Assembly: GCA_964019055.1 (NCBI GenBank)
Contig: OZ025212.1
Coordinates: 13,068,891-13,132,890, forward strand
Direction: 5' to 3'
DNA length: 64,000 nucleotides
Origin: Anthopleura xanthogrammica
Lineage: Eukaryota; Cnidaria; Anthozoa; Actiniaria; Actiniidae
Below the pieces are notes generated by a model. The model had not been told where the DNA came from. It worked only from the letters and a program-made list of their open reading frames with translations, and searched no databases. The position numbers and the translations under genes were made by a program. Shown here piece by piece: positions 32,055 to 43,810 of the stretch. Position 1 is the first letter of the stretch; every line of letters begins with the position of its first letter.

Positions 32055-32056
32055 CA
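31961..32056. repeat. (ATC)n(ATT)n microsatellite
   Basis: Runs of ATC followed by ATT units, preceded by an AATAAAG and TTATT run. Serine- or leucine-rich open frames across it are artefacts. Confidence 0.93.
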
Positions 32057-32119
32057 GCACGCCCATCATCACCATCAGCATCAACATCGATATCATCATG
32101 TATCTCGATTCTCCTATAC

Positions 32120-32370
32120 GTTTTATCGGGAGAGAGCCGCCAATATAAAACCGTATTGTCGGCTCAGAATTACCGGGCGATAGGAAAATTGCAATACAAA
32201 ACTTATTTCGATTTTGAGCCGCCAATACGGGTTATATTGACGGCGTTGGAAGAAAATATGATTCCGTATTGGCCTTCGTTGCTTCGCGACTACGGCCGAT
32301 ACGGAATATATTTTCTCCCAACTAGCCGCCAATATAAACCCGTATTGGCGGTTCAAAATTGCATTAAGCT
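32120..32370. mobile_element. CCGCCAATA nested inverted repeat
   Basis: Outer arms GAGCCGCCAATATAAAACCG and AATATAAACCCGTATTGGCG and inner arms GAAGAAAATATGATTCCGTA and TACGGAATATATTTTCTCCC give several overlapping hairpins. It appears to be a MITE, or one inserted in another. Confidence 0.65.
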
Positions 32371-32735
32371 ATAATAATATGCTTTTTAAAACAAAAAAAC
32401 AAGTGTTGGTTAAAATCTTTAATTTCTTCCAATAAAATGATAACATTATATTAAAACTATTTCAAAGTATAAATCTAATTCTAATATAATTCTTGACTAA
32501 ATCCTATAATCAGAATACATTAAAAAGTATTTTAAAAAACGTTGAGTGTTGTACGTATGTATTGATCTAGAAAAAAATAATTTTCATAAAATATATATGG
32601 ATTGAGAAATTATCGAGAAAGATTCAAGTCATTTTAGAAAGAGAATGATTCATTTGCGTATAGCGAGATCTTGTTAGTACATTTGATGTACTGACAACAT
32701 TTTCTGAGTTCAAGTTCGTTTTAAATCTTTCGGGA

Positions 32736-34755
32736 CTAGGTTTCTGACCGCGAGTATCCCGCGGGTCGTTCCTTTTTGACCGAGCATGCGCAGAATATAG
32801 CAGTGTTATACTTCATGAATCTTTTACAAGGGTTTGGTCTTGTTTTGCCGACATCTTTAGAACTTAGGCAGAACTCTCCGTAGGAATGAAGTCCGAAGGT
32901 CGGCGCTTCTGTGATTGGTCGACTGAAAGCGGTGATAGAATTGATGAAGAACGCATTTCCCCTGCTTATGAAGCGAGAAGTTATGATCATATTGAAAAAC
33001 GATTCGTAACCATCTTCGATTGCTTCTGCCGTCAGGATTTCTATTCTTTCGTAAAAACGCGAGTCGCGGTTATTGTTGACAAACTTAGCGCATGCTCGGA
33101 ATGCGTTTCCGCTGACAAACAAGGCTGTCACGCGAGTTCTTTTGACCAATCCGTTGAAAAAGATGCGATCGTGAGCCACCGCTCCAAGCACTACGACACG
33201 TGGTCCATACGTTTGACGAATACCTAGAAAACAATACAAAATATTTTGACCTGATGTGCCAGATAAATATCTGTGTTTCAATAGCAAATATTACCCGAGG
33301 GAGAGGGTGTAGGGAAGATTTCTTAACGCAAAGGAATACCTAAACTGAAAATAGCTTCTATACGGAACGTAAAAATGATGTTATACTAGACAAGGTCCTT
33401 CAAACTTGTTTCTTTTTTACCTTGCGCTATAACTCAATACAGCGACAGTCGACGTTACACGAGGGAATGTTTAACGCAACTTGTGTCGTGTTAGACTGTA
33501 AAGGTGTGTAAACACAATGAGATTTTTCATGCGATGCTAGACGGACGTCGTGTCATAACGTGTTATAACAAATCGGCGCGAGACAAGCTATACAGGAGGG
33601 GCAATGTCTCGAACGTGTTGCCGCGGCTTTCGTTGCGAAAAATAGAACTCGACTCTATCTCTCATAACGGTTGCGGCAACGCTGCAACCAGATTGCTAGA
33701 CACGTTATGCTACACTAAGCAATTTTCTTGGAACTTGTCTTACAAGGAACATTGCCTTTAGTGTAGCACCGTCTTAACATTCTCCATCAGAGGAGATTGC
33801 TTCTTGATCAATCCACAAGAACTTGCGCCTTGGGCACTTCTAACATTTGCTTGTGGAATCAATTATTCCCAATTACACATAAAACAGGTGGTTTTCGAAC
33901 ACTACTGATATGAGAAAAACGCTAGTTTAGAAAGCATTTTCTGGTTGCACTGGAATGATTGTAAAATTGATCTTGGAACTAAATATTAGACAATAAATTT
34001 GAACAAAGGGGGACCAAGAATGGACCCTTGGGGAATGCCGCATGTAATAAAATGAAAGTCAGAAAGAGTAAAATATCTAAAGTGTTAAAGATCTTTCCAT
34101 TACCTGCAGCAATATGGGGAATAAAGTCTCTACTGTGCGATAGAGCAGTAACAATCACCAGCTTTACAGGTGTCGATGCATCAAGTCCAAAATACTCGGC
34201 CCAACTCTGTCCTCGAGCTGGCTTGGGCTGCCTTAAGTAAACGTGGTGGTAGTGAACTCCATCTAATTCCGGTAAAATAATCAATCCGTTGCCTTGACGC
34301 TTGTGCACGATGGCACGATTCCCGGCAATTGGGAGTTGTTGATCAAGTAATATCCTCTCCGTAGTGCATCCAAGGAGAAGGCATTGTTTTGGAATCCTAC
34401 GACTTAGAATATTTAAAGTTCTCGCCAAGTGTCGCTCTTCGGTTCTCCTGGCATCTCTGTCTCGTCGTAACTGCCAGCTCTCTCGCTGATTGAATAAGAT
34501 CACAACGCTAGGGTTCACCCAACTATTATCCATCAGTTCTTCCACCTCGTTTGTTGATATAAAACTTTTATCGTAGAATTTTATCACACACCGACTGCGC
34601 TCGTTGAGTAAGCGTTTCGAAATGTCAAACCACATTTTGTTCACGCATGACGTTGTTCGAAGGGTTTTAGCCGGTAGAAGGTGTAAAATGGCGTCCACCA
34701 TTTCTGGTAAAGACCCAAGAAATGACTCTGATACTTTCTTTCTTCGAGTGATCAT
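32736..34755 (-). CDS. FBXO22-like F-box and FIST-domain protein
   Basis: A complete two-exon gene, 379 residues (human FBXO22 has about 400). Exon 1 is 34755-34104 and exon 2 is 33223-32736, joined GCAG|GTATTC in phase 1. The F-box is near residues 13-50 (LGSLPEMVDAILHLLPAKTL then CVNKMWFD), which in FBXO22 recruits SKP1 to form an SCF ubiquitin ligase. The remainder matches FIST-N/FIST-C: PKQCLLLGCTTERILL, VKLVIVTALSHSRDFIP, and FGLHSYGEFC near the C terminus, equivalent to the FGFFGNGEIG motif in the human protein. I infer a substrate-recognition subunit of an SCF ligase. Divergence from the human protein is considerable, so substrates cannot be transferred. It faces the 35281 gene head to head. 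Confidence 0.85.
33224..34103. other. FBXO22-like gene intron
   Basis: An 880 base GT/AG minus-strand intron. At about 33705-33766 an inverted pair TGCTACACTAAGCA / TTTAGTGTAGCA suggests the end of a small transposon or hairpin. The plus-strand open frame at 33504-33761 overlaps this and has no family signature. Confidence 0.6.
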
Positions 34756-35074
34756 CCTAGTTTACTTTAAATCCAAGAAAAGAAGTCTACAAAGATTTAA
34801 TTGACGGTAATTATTGGATTATGACGTACTCGCGATAAGATTTCGACTATTGATTATCAACTTGTAAACAAACCGCCCTTAAAGTGTGATATACCTAGAG
34901 GAAGTGAAACTTGCTCCACACCCGCGGCGATTCAACAGGTAACAGCAAGCAAAGTTTAAAATATTTACCTAAAACAGCAACAAACAAAAGCCAACCAAAA
35001 ACCACCAGTAATCGAATCAGGTCGTTCCACTATTTGATGTAAGTTCGAATTGCTGCGCGTGCGTACTTAGTGAC

Positions 35075-35082
35075 TGACGTCA
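35075..35082. promoter_or_regulatory. CRE palindrome TGACGTCA
   Basis: A perfect 8-base cAMP-response element, the binding site of CREB/ATF-family bZIP factors. It is 199 bases before the ATG at 35281 and about 320 bases upstream of the FBXO22-like start codon. Binding is not shown. Confidence 0.5.
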
Positions 35083-35209
35083 TAAATGATCTTTGATGTG
35101 CGACTGATTCATTTTCGTAAGTTGTTTGAAATTTTACTAAACGACAAGATGTTTTACTCATCGAAACTAGAGATCTGATTGTCGACTAACATCACAACAA
35201 GAGGCAGCG

Positions 35210-35217
35210 TATAAAAG
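35210..35217 (+). promoter_or_regulatory. TATA box TATAAAAG
   Basis: A perfect TATA element 64 bases before the ATG at 35281, which would put transcription start roughly 35 bases before the ATG. This implies a very short 5' leader. Confidence 0.6.
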
Positions 35218-35280
35218 TGAGAACAGTTCCAGAAAAATACTCAGAATTTCAGTAAAAAAATTAATTGTACAGTTAAAAAA

Positions 35281-38200
35281 ATGGACGAGAGAAAATCTGG
35301 CGAAAAAGAGTTTCATGAAGGACAGGCTGATTCCTCCCAGAACGATTACCAACGTCGAAAACAAGCTGCGAAAAAAACAATGCTGATAGTGAACGATTTT
35401 AATCCCAACGAAGATACAACTTGTGGTGAACGTGTAGCTTCTTTTCTCGTATCTGCGGATTTTACAAATAAAGAAGACGATTCTAAACACCACAACAAAG
35501 AAGCCTTCCATCCAAGCAGGCCGATTATGTGGACGAGAGGGAAGTATAAATCTCGCGATGGAAAATCTCAGAGTTCTCAAAACAAGGCATTTTATTCAGA
35601 TATGGTGGTAAGGAGATCTAGAAATGATCTTACGACAGCTAAAAACGATGGGGGTTTTGTCCATAGAACCAAAAATCAGCGTTCAACTTTGCAACAATCA
35701 AGCGAAGCAAATAACACGGATCCAAGCAGTAGAGAGGAATACGGCGTGGAGAGGAAAAAAACAATTTCTCATCAAAGATGTTTTGAGACTTTTGATGCTT
35801 CAACGAGCAAGGATGAAAAATACAGTGCAAATTTTGCATGCTCAGATAGAGTGGCTATTCCAAGGATGAAAAGTGAACGAGAAGATATTTCATCCGTGGA
35901 AAAGAAGCGAACGAACGATTTTAAAGCCACAAGCCCTGAGGACTGGAAATGCAGCCAAGACGAGAATCCAGAAAAAGGTCATTTTAAAGCAACAACTGCT
36001 TCGAGAAAGGAAAGATTTAATGTTGCTGAATCTAAGAAGAAAAATATTTCAGGTTCTAAAGCAGTCGAAAAGGAATTTAAAGATTCTGAAAGAAGCCTCC
36101 AAGCTAATGAAGAAAATCGCAAATCAGCGAAGGTCAGAGGAACTGCTAAAGAACCAGTCGGGAAGAAAGTTGCTAAAACTTCTTCAAATATGGACAAAGA
36201 TGAGCTCAAGAGTAAATCCGAGAACCATGTAAGTGCTGCGTTCACGGGACATCTACCTGGAAGAATTCCTGGAACATACTCACTCATTGATATCGAAAAA
36301 CTCAAGCAAAAGCATTCAAGATGCTGTCGAGAGTGTCTGGAGGCCCGTGCGAGAAGTGCAAGGCCTGTCAGGAACGTCAACAAGCAAGAAGACACTAAGA
36401 AGTTAGCATGTCAAAAACCAACTGTTCCAGTGGTTGTCGATGGTTCTTCTGAGGAACAGTTAGAAAGTAGCATTGTGTTTTTTCGCAATGCTCTAAATGC
36501 AGTTGACCTGCTTGAAAGACTTTTCCAAAACATCGGCGGCACGAAGGAATTTTTGCAGAATGTTTACGATGGGTTGGAAGAATCCAGCGATGTTGCTAGA
36601 TGCAGGAGGAATATAGCTGATGCACGTCGACGAGATGAAGGTGCAGCACAGCAAAAAAATGTCCCCAAAAATGAGAGCAAAGAAAAAGTAACTAGCGAAA
36701 ATCACGAAGATGAAAGCAAGAAGGCATTGGGCAAGCGAAAAAAAAAAGACCACAGTAAAATAAAATTCAAGAGCAGTGGTGCAACTGGACAGTCAAGTGA
36801 TACAACAAGGTACATATTGGCCTCATTTGAGGTTTATAGCCCGTATTTGTTATGATGCTGATAGAGGTTTGGGCATAATGTTTTCTCATTTCAGACCATG
36901 TTTCATTCTTAGAGTAGTATCATTAATTTGTTTGCACATGAGAAGACACATGAATATGGATACAACTCAAACAAAGGATCTTATTCTCAAGAGTATGAAT
37001 GACACGTGGTCTGAAATGCAAAAAATTACGCCCAAGCTAAAGAGTTCTATAGACCCCTTGCACGTGACGTCAAAGCAGCTCAATTTGGAGGACAAAACAA
37101 AATTAAAGCATTTCAATCTCCTGAGAATTGGAATGTATTGTTTTGTCCTCCAAATTGAGCTGCATTCCGACGTGCTGCAAGGGGTCTATATTGCTCAGTC
37201 TTTTAAAATAAAATATTGAATGACAGTGAAAATTCATCTTCTTGCACGGTCACGGTACAGAGTGGATGAGATCCTTCGAACTATTCATTAAAGGCAAATT
37301 TTCTGCTTCATCAAACAAAATGCTTTGACCAGGCGTGGTCAAGGTCAAGGTCATGGCATTGCTTGATTTCACCGTACATTTCTACCCTTCGAGCAGAGGT
37401 TATTTATCCCCTCCGCAGGGGAAGAAAAAGACCTCTGCAAGCAGGTTTTATGTTTCTAATGGTAATACAAATTCTCTAAGCTAACGTTTATGGACAAGTT
37501 AGTTAATGCCATTGAAGTCATTAGTTTTAAGATTGATCCCCATTCACAGACTTGTTTCAACCCAATTTCATAGCATTAAGCCTTAGCTTTAAATATCTTA
37601 AGGTCCGTTTACGTTAGCAATTTTCTCGCGCGACTTGAGCGGTGATTTTATCGCAATCTCGATCGCGAGTGTAACACGCGGTGATTTTATTGCAAACTGG
37701 CTGCGATATTCCCTAAAAAAATCGCCGTTAAAATCGCCACACAAGTCGCGCGACAAAATTGCTTATGCAAACGGGCCTTTATAATGTAGGACTGCATTCT
37801 GTAAAAGGGAAGAGCACTTGAGGATATTAGATTTTATCAGTATTAATTTTTTCTTCTGGACCTTCTTTTTCAAAAAAGCCTGAAACAAGACCAGAAATCA
37901 AAGACTAAGCGGGACCGCGATAAAAACCTCCTGGAACTCAGCGACGAATGGAAGAAAAGGTATAGTTATCTATTGATATTTGATTCTGTATTCCAGATTT
38001 CGAACATCTCACAGGCGTGGGGCACGACACGTTCACGATACGGGATTGACGCCATACTTAGGGCCAGTCGCATTACTCAGGATGAGCCAATAAAAATGCT
38101 CAGGCACGCCCCATTACGGCACGTTGCGCTGTCTCGGTAAGGAATTTACGACATTCTTTGAACCAATCACAGGGCGCGATATCACTGATCAGACAATGAA

Positions 38201-38304
38201 AATGCTCAGGCACAATACCGTTACGTCACGTCATACATAATACATTATCAGTCCATGTAATACATTATTTCTTCTCTTTCAGAAATCACAATGTTAAACC
38301 ATAA
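35281..38304 (+). CDS. Uncharacterised Lys/Glu/Ser-rich protein
   Basis: I do not recognise this protein. Three exons give 543 residues: 35281-36809, 37879-37959 and 38283-38304, with both junctions in phase 2. It begins MDERKSGEKEFHEG at an ATG just after a TATA box. Most of the chain is highly charged and low in hydrophobic residues, so probably disordered and possibly nuclear (basic clusters such as KALGKRKKKDHSK). One ordered-looking segment lies near residues 393-450, with SSIVFFRNALNAVDLLERLF then FLQNVYDGLEESSDVA. A cysteine pair occurs in HSRCCRECLEARARSARP near residue 350. Exons 2-3 are short and rest on splice sites and frame only. An AATAAA at 38309-38314 lies directly after the stop. 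Confidence 0.75.
36862..37047. mobile_element. CAGACCA MITE, copy 3
   Basis: Arms AGAGGTTTGGGCATAATG... and GCCCAAGCTAAAGAG, with TTTCAGACCATGTTTCATTC mirrored by GACACGTGGTCTGAAATG. Centre shares GAAGACACATGAATATGG with the copy at 21950. Confidence 0.78.
37049..37190. mobile_element. CACGTGACGTCA MITE, copy 2
   Basis: Begins TATAGACCCCTTGCACGTGA and ends TGCTGCAAGGGGTCTATA. Long inner arms CAGCTCAATTTGGAGGACAA and TTGTCCTCCAAATTGAGCTG are perfect inverted repeats. This is the best-preserved copy. Confidence 0.9.
37601..37781. mobile_element. GCGCGACTT inverted-repeat element
   Basis: Ends GGTCCGTTTACGTTAGCAAT and AATTGCTTATGCAAACGGGCC are imperfect inverted repeats. Inner arms CGCGCGACTTGAGCGGTGAT and its relative with CACACAAGTCGCGCG continue the hairpin. 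Confidence 0.75.
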
Positions 38305-38534
38305 AAGAAATAAAAGCAACAACCAGATGTCTTTGAAAAGTGAATTAAGGATTTTCAGCCATTTTTTTAATGTATTTTAATCGAGAACATGTTCCTTATG
38401 CAGTACCTTCTTAATGTAAAATATTTAATATATTTTGTTTGTCGTATCATGGATAAATGTTGTATACTAAAATATTGATATACTTATAAAAATGACGCGA
38501 AACATTCACAATAACATGATGGTAAATGTTCCCT

Positions 38535-38870
38535 CTAGAAAACCTGTTGTCTGCAATATTATTGTCCATATGGTAAACAACATGGTTTCTAGGGGGATGT
38601 CACACGTAGCATCCTTTCCTGCAATGCTTGCACGCCATATTGCAGACAAGAGGGTTTCTAGGGGGATGTCACACGTAGCAACCTTCCCTGCAATGCTTGC
38701 ACCCTATATTGAAGACTACAGGGTTTCTAGGGGAGTTATCACACGTAGCAGCCTTCTATTTCAAGCTTGCACACCATATTGTAGACAAGAGGGTTCCTAG
38801 AGGGAAGTCACATGTAGCAACCTTCCCTGCAATGCTTGTTGACTACACCATATTGCATTGTAGCAACCTT
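38535..38870. repeat. 69 bp tandem repeat, 4-5 copies
   Basis: Units contain GTTTCTAGGGGGATGTCACA, CGTAGCAACCTTCCCTGCAA and TGCTTGCACGCCATATTG. The GTTTCT mark recurs at 38585, 38654, 38723 and (as GTTCCT) 38793. Copies are diverged at 5-15 per cent by eye. Confidence 0.85.
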
Positions 38871-41800
38871 CTATACAATGGTTGCCCATGTACAAGCACC
38901 GCAGAGAAAGTTGCTACGTGTGACAAGTTTTTTCGTAACTTAACTAATAAGGTCCAACCCTGTCTTACAGTCACTAATGCGACGCAAACTCTCTACTCCA
39001 GTCTTGCAAATAGCTTATGTCTACAAGAAGATTAGACACTAAAACTAAACGAAAACATTGTTCGCATAGCGTTGACGTTTGTTTAAACAATCTAACTAAT
39101 CTCATCCCAAAACCTACGCAATTCAGAGCCGCCCTAAGGTCACCTCACAAAAGATGGTGACAGCCATGGCTACATGGTGTATCTAATGACGTCAATTGTT
39201 AAGAAAGGACAGAGTAAAACTGTAGCCAGCTGATTGATGGAACAGTTGAACGATTAGGGCATTTATCTCCATTTTGTTTTCGTCCAAGACCGAAAATGTT
39301 CAAAAACAACAGCCATCGGTTGAGAATTTTAGTTCTGCAAAGCTCTTTATGTGAAATTTTGTCTGGCCCAATGACAACCTTGAAGAAGATTTTACGGTTA
39401 CAATAAATGCAAAACAAAACCAAAAAAGAAAAAAAAAGAAAAAAAAAGACAAAAGAAAACAAAAAAAACAAAAGAAAACAAAAGAAAAGAAAAAAGTTTG
39501 CTTGCAATTTCTATTATATACACTTGTTTGAACAAGATTCTTTCATTTCTTATTTGTAAATTACGTCTTCAAAAAGACTTCGGTTTCATATTGCCTAGAC
39601 TTTCTCTAATATAATAGGTCCAAAGTTCCTCTAATAGATCCAAAGTGTCGAACACCCGCGCCCACGACCGAACATTACGTTGACACTGAAAAGACTACGT
39701 AACAATCATTTTGTTTTTTTAATTTTATTTCTTTCTTATTTCTACGGCCAGCTTCATTTTTACTTCATTAATCTTTAATCAAAGCTAAATGGACTTGCAT
39801 AACTTACCCAGTCCAATTTTATTTGAATAAGAAATATATTCTTGTGACAGAGTTTTCAACATTGGTTATTTATGTAAACAAATCGTCTGTGACATCAGTA
39901 GAGACCTATGGAGCACATTTCTTTGAACCTTCTTGCGTAAACTTGGCAACTCATGGATTCAGTTCACCAAAACGATCCTCGTCATTTAATGGTTATAAAA
40001 AAGGTGAGTTGAAACACTTCAAAAGGATTTTCCATTATTTTTCAAACAATTGGTGAACTTAAAACTACGGCTTAAACATGATAAAAAAAAAAAACAGAAA
40101 AGTTTCTAAACCAAATGATTTTAGAATAGCTAAAATGTATTTTGAATTTGTCAAAAAAATGCTCAAAACTTTTTAACTATATTAAGGTTATCGAGTGCTT
40201 TCAAGCAGAAAAAAAAACCCGTATATATATTCTAATTCTAAAAATTTACTTGAGCTAATGGATTTTTAAGTAGTTCCATTATCATGGTGTTTTATTTCTT
40301 CAGCATACATAATCCATGAGTGAACATTTTGTAAAACTTAAGCACTGGAAGATATCGATTGAAAAGGGGAAATTGTCCCATAGTTTTCTTGATCCAAGTA
40401 GGATATTATCTCCGGGTTTTCGTAGCGGAGGTTACACAAGTTTAAGTTGCTTAGATAAATTATGAATAAAATTGGACGGTTAATCGAGGCGCTTTGCATG
40501 AGCATTATCTGAACAGATGTTCAGAATGGTTAAAATCCAATGAATTTAATAACGATTATTAGTTTAGAACCACGAATTGTTTATAAACGACTCATTCAAT
40601 GTAGTTTTTAAAGACCAAAAAGCAAACTAATAGAACTGTTCAATCCTTGTGTTGTGGATTCAGACACCTATTTCAATCTTATGTAAACAATAAGTGATGA
40701 ATACGCCTTCCAATAACACATTGTGAACACTTTTAATAGCTTATTAAATCGAGATAAAGTCGATAAAGATCTACCTCGATATGTCTACCATCTGTTTCAG
40801 CTACTTCTTAAGCGTAAAATACAAAATTACTGGTGCTAATCCTTTGAGAATCAGTCAATTCGTTGGCTTCTGCAAACAAGTAGGATCGAGTTCGGTTAGG
40901 GCAAGCAATCAGTTCTATGTTGTGCTGACAGAATGGGATATTTACTTCATATACCTTACGTACACTTTAGTTTCTATTTCCATTGCCGTCAGTCAAGCCA
41001 AGAAGATAGAGTTACATTTAAATAATAATATCAATAGGCATACCGCCAAACTCACATTACGAATGATACCATCTATGTAAAGCCCTCAGAATCAGCTTTT
41101 GTTTAGATAACTAAAGGATCAAGATCATTGATCTTCAGGTGCACACTGAGCTTGAAAAACACTATGTTCGAGGACAAGCCGATAGAATTCTAGTCAATTT
41201 ACCATTGCCCTTACGTGGTCAGTAAGTTTTTTTGTTTACGAATTTTTTTTCACTTTTCTGCTAACTTTTCTCCCTTACTTGTCATAAAATCTAAGACTAG
41301 AGACTAGAACACTAAGATATCTATATAGTCGGTTCTAGTCAACTCACCACCGGCTGCACGTGAATAGTCAGTACATAATTTTTTTACTGAATTCTTTTTC
41401 CCAAGTATTTTTGCTTAATCTATGGTATTTCTGGCACTGGCCCCAGTTTCAAGTTCTCAGTTCTTACCACCAAAAAAATATTCGACTACACCAAACTCAC
41501 TTGTCAACTGAAGTAAGCGTGCCTCAGCTGACCTGGTGTCTTGTCTACGCAGATTCTTTGCTCATTTGTACATCACTAAAAAAAAATAGATTACCTAAAG
41601 TATAAACTAATCCAAGTACATCGCTGAAAGACACTTTTTAAGCCCGAGATGTTTACAAACCGAAATTTTTCACGCGATTTTTATGTTGACCAAAGTTTAA
41701 CAAAAAAACTCTCAAAACAGTATTCAATGTGTGTCGTCGAACTTCCGGTCCCCTAAAGGTATAAACACAGATCAACAGTATCACATCAGGTTGTTCGTCA

Positions 41801-42724
41801 TTTGGTTTTTATTAAATCTTGGTTTATCTGCTGAAATGTCACTACAGTCATAAGGTTACATTTCTTGATTAATGGTTGAGTTGTGCTAGACACTAGTTGG
41901 TAGGGCCCTGGCGATAACATTTGCCGAAGGTGTCCTTTGTTAAATTTGCTTAAAGTGACCACCTATGGGTTTTAGGATATCACCAAGGAAGAACTGAGTT
42001 GACCAGTAAGCCATCATGGAAACAGCGGTTAACAAAATTTCAGCGACTTTATCCCCGTTCTATGATGCACAAATTCAAAACTTTTAGAATTCGCGTGACT
42101 TGTAGAAGGCTAGAATTTTGTCCCTGCAACAGGATTTTGTTATACAAACGAGAACTCGGCGATAACGTCACACAAGAAGAATATTGGTTCGGCTTCATGT
42201 TCTACCCCCCACCTTGAAAATAACATGACCATCATGTGAAAAAAATGATAATCGCTGGTGGTTAATTATCTTGAACTGCTTGGGTACAAGGATTAAAAGA
42301 ATGACTAAAATTAAAAGGAAGCATTTGAATTCAAAAATCTGCGATAATATTAAGAAGACGTTTAAACGTTACCTTAAATGTCATTATCAATTCAAAACAA
42401 GGAAGAATAAAACGGAAAACGATATGAATATTGAATATAAACAAATTTAAAGAAATATTAATTAAATGAATGAGCCAAACAAAGCCGAGTTTTCGCAGAA
42501 GGTTCCAGTATCATAGTAAAACCTTTAAGTGGTTCTTTGTTGTGACATTTACTCTTCTCCTAACCGTCTCTCTTTTCCTCCGACTAAGAACTAAGATCTG
42601 AAACGTCATTACAGTTCCAAACTTCTTTATACACGATGGTTATGTTTTGGGTTCTTATCCCTTCGCTTCAAAAAGAATTTTCGACTATAGCCGGCTGCTC
42701 TTTCTCGTATTTATTTTCCTGCGA

Positions 42725-42950
42725 CACAAGGGCTCATGATCAATGTTGTATGTGAGTAGAGTTGTTTGTTGGATCTCTCCTTTGCTTCGAGGGTTTTTCT
42801 CCGTGTTCTCCGGCTTTCCTCCCTCATGTCTAAATTCTTAACTTCTAAATTCTAATTCGATCGATCTTCAGGCCTTCACCTATTTTGGAGCCTAGCTCTG
42901 TTGTGATCGTCCAACGCTGTGATACAACAGTCAAAGCTCAATAGATTTTT
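42725..42950 (+). repeat. tRNA-derived SINE copy 3 (5' truncated)
   Basis: The A/B-box head is missing or decayed. The body TATGTGAGTAGAGTTGTTTG, CTTCGAGGGTTTTTCTCC and CTAAATTCTAATTCGATCGA is clear, followed by GGAGCCTAGCTCTGTTGTGA. Confidence 0.7.
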
Positions 42951-43669
42951 TTATTTTTCTTATTTTTACAAGAATTCCAGATTTTTGAAATACCTTGATG
43001 GCTAGCCTCGATATCTTACGCACTAATAGTATTATGACAGCGATATGTGTAACGGTAACGCGAGAGCAGAAATATTCAAGATTTTTTAAGGGATCGTTAT
43101 CAGCCATCTTGAATCACTAAGTGAGGCCAAAGGTGAGAACGGGGGCGGGAGGGGGTGGGGGGCGGGGTTAACTTGGCCCATGGACCAAAAATTGACGCCA
43201 TAGCTTGTCTACGTGGACAAGAATAATCTAGAAATTTAGGTCGAATCTTCTTTCTGCTGATATTTCCTTTGCTCGGATGTCAAAAATTTGACTAACTTTT
43301 ATTTTACATGGTTCTCAACCTTTTACAAAACTCTCTTAACGCACTAAGTCAAACTTTTTTAAGGAACTAGTTTCGTCACTTGTTAGATATTATCAAACCT
43401 TAAAGTTAAAATCTTCTTTCGTTCGGGATATTTAGTGTAATATTTAGCTGTTCTCACTTTCCATCATCTCATACACCGAATTTTATTGTGATTAAATTTG
43501 TGTTGCTGCTATTTTGCCCCCTCTGGTGACCATGATCCTTAGCGTTAAAAATAGGTTCACGCCATAGTGAAGTTTACTTCTGAAAATACCACCCTTCTTG
43601 ATTATAACGGAAGCAAAAGCAATTATTTGTTGTGAATTATTTTTATCTTTGAGTAAGTTGCTTCAGGGT

Positions 43670-43810
43670 TCGACAACTGACTTTTGTCCAGTTTTCCGGT
43701 TTTTCTCCCTCGTTTGAATCCAACACTCAAAATTCCAATTTGAGCTTTATTAAAGTCAGCCATGCCCTGACTTAAGTAGAAAATCCCAAAGTTTGTTTCA
43801 TCCAGAGTTT
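43670..43810 (+). repeat. SINE 3' fragment
   Basis: Contains GTCCAGTTTTCCGGTTTTTC, TCAAAATTCCAATTTGAGC and CAGCCATGCCCTGACTTAAG, which correspond to the SINE body followed by one unit of the 57 bp tail repeat. Confidence 0.6.

Larger units (their letters stand above)
31173..32735. other. Intergenic region between TTLL and FBXO22-like genes
   Basis: The two genes converge here. It holds a palindromic MITE at 31535-31783, an ATC/ATT microsatellite at 31961-32056 and a nested inverted repeat at 32120-32370. Bases 32380-32735 are AT-rich with no recognised feature and should include the 3' end of the FBXO22-like transcript. Confidence 0.6.
34756..35280. promoter_or_regulatory. Putative bidirectional promoter region
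   Basis: Only 525 bases separate the start codons of the minus-strand FBXO22-like gene and the plus-strand gene at 35281. A perfect CRE palindrome and a TATA box (listed separately) lie on the side of the plus-strand gene. Shared promoter function is inference from spacing. Confidence 0.5.
36810..37878. other. Intron 1 of the 35281 gene, filled with MITEs
   Basis: It carries a CAGACCA MITE, a CACGTGACGTCA MITE almost touching it, and a third inverted-repeat element at 37601-37781. An open frame at 36776-37219 is produced by reading through the first two and is not a gene. Confidence 0.75.

Noticed and set aside
32886..33227. 113-codon plus-strand frame
   Set aside because: It is antisense to exon 2 of the FBXO22-like gene and has no family signature.
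33504..33761. 85-codon plus-strand frame
   Set aside because: It overlaps an inverted repeat in the FBXO22-like intron.
35217..35235. Heat-shock element GAACAGTTCCAGAA
   Set aside because: The spacing between GAA and TTC is three bases, not the two required.
36776..37219. 147-codon plus-strand frame
   Set aside because: It reads out of exon 1 of the 35281 gene in another frame and through two MITEs.
39823..40056. 77-codon frame with a GTGAGT donor at 40003
   Set aside because: No family resemblance, no ATG start and no partner exon found.
40781..41080. 99-codon plus-strand frame with a hydrophobic stretch
   Set aside because: A start exists but no conserved motif, and it stands alone in repeat-rich intergenic DNA.
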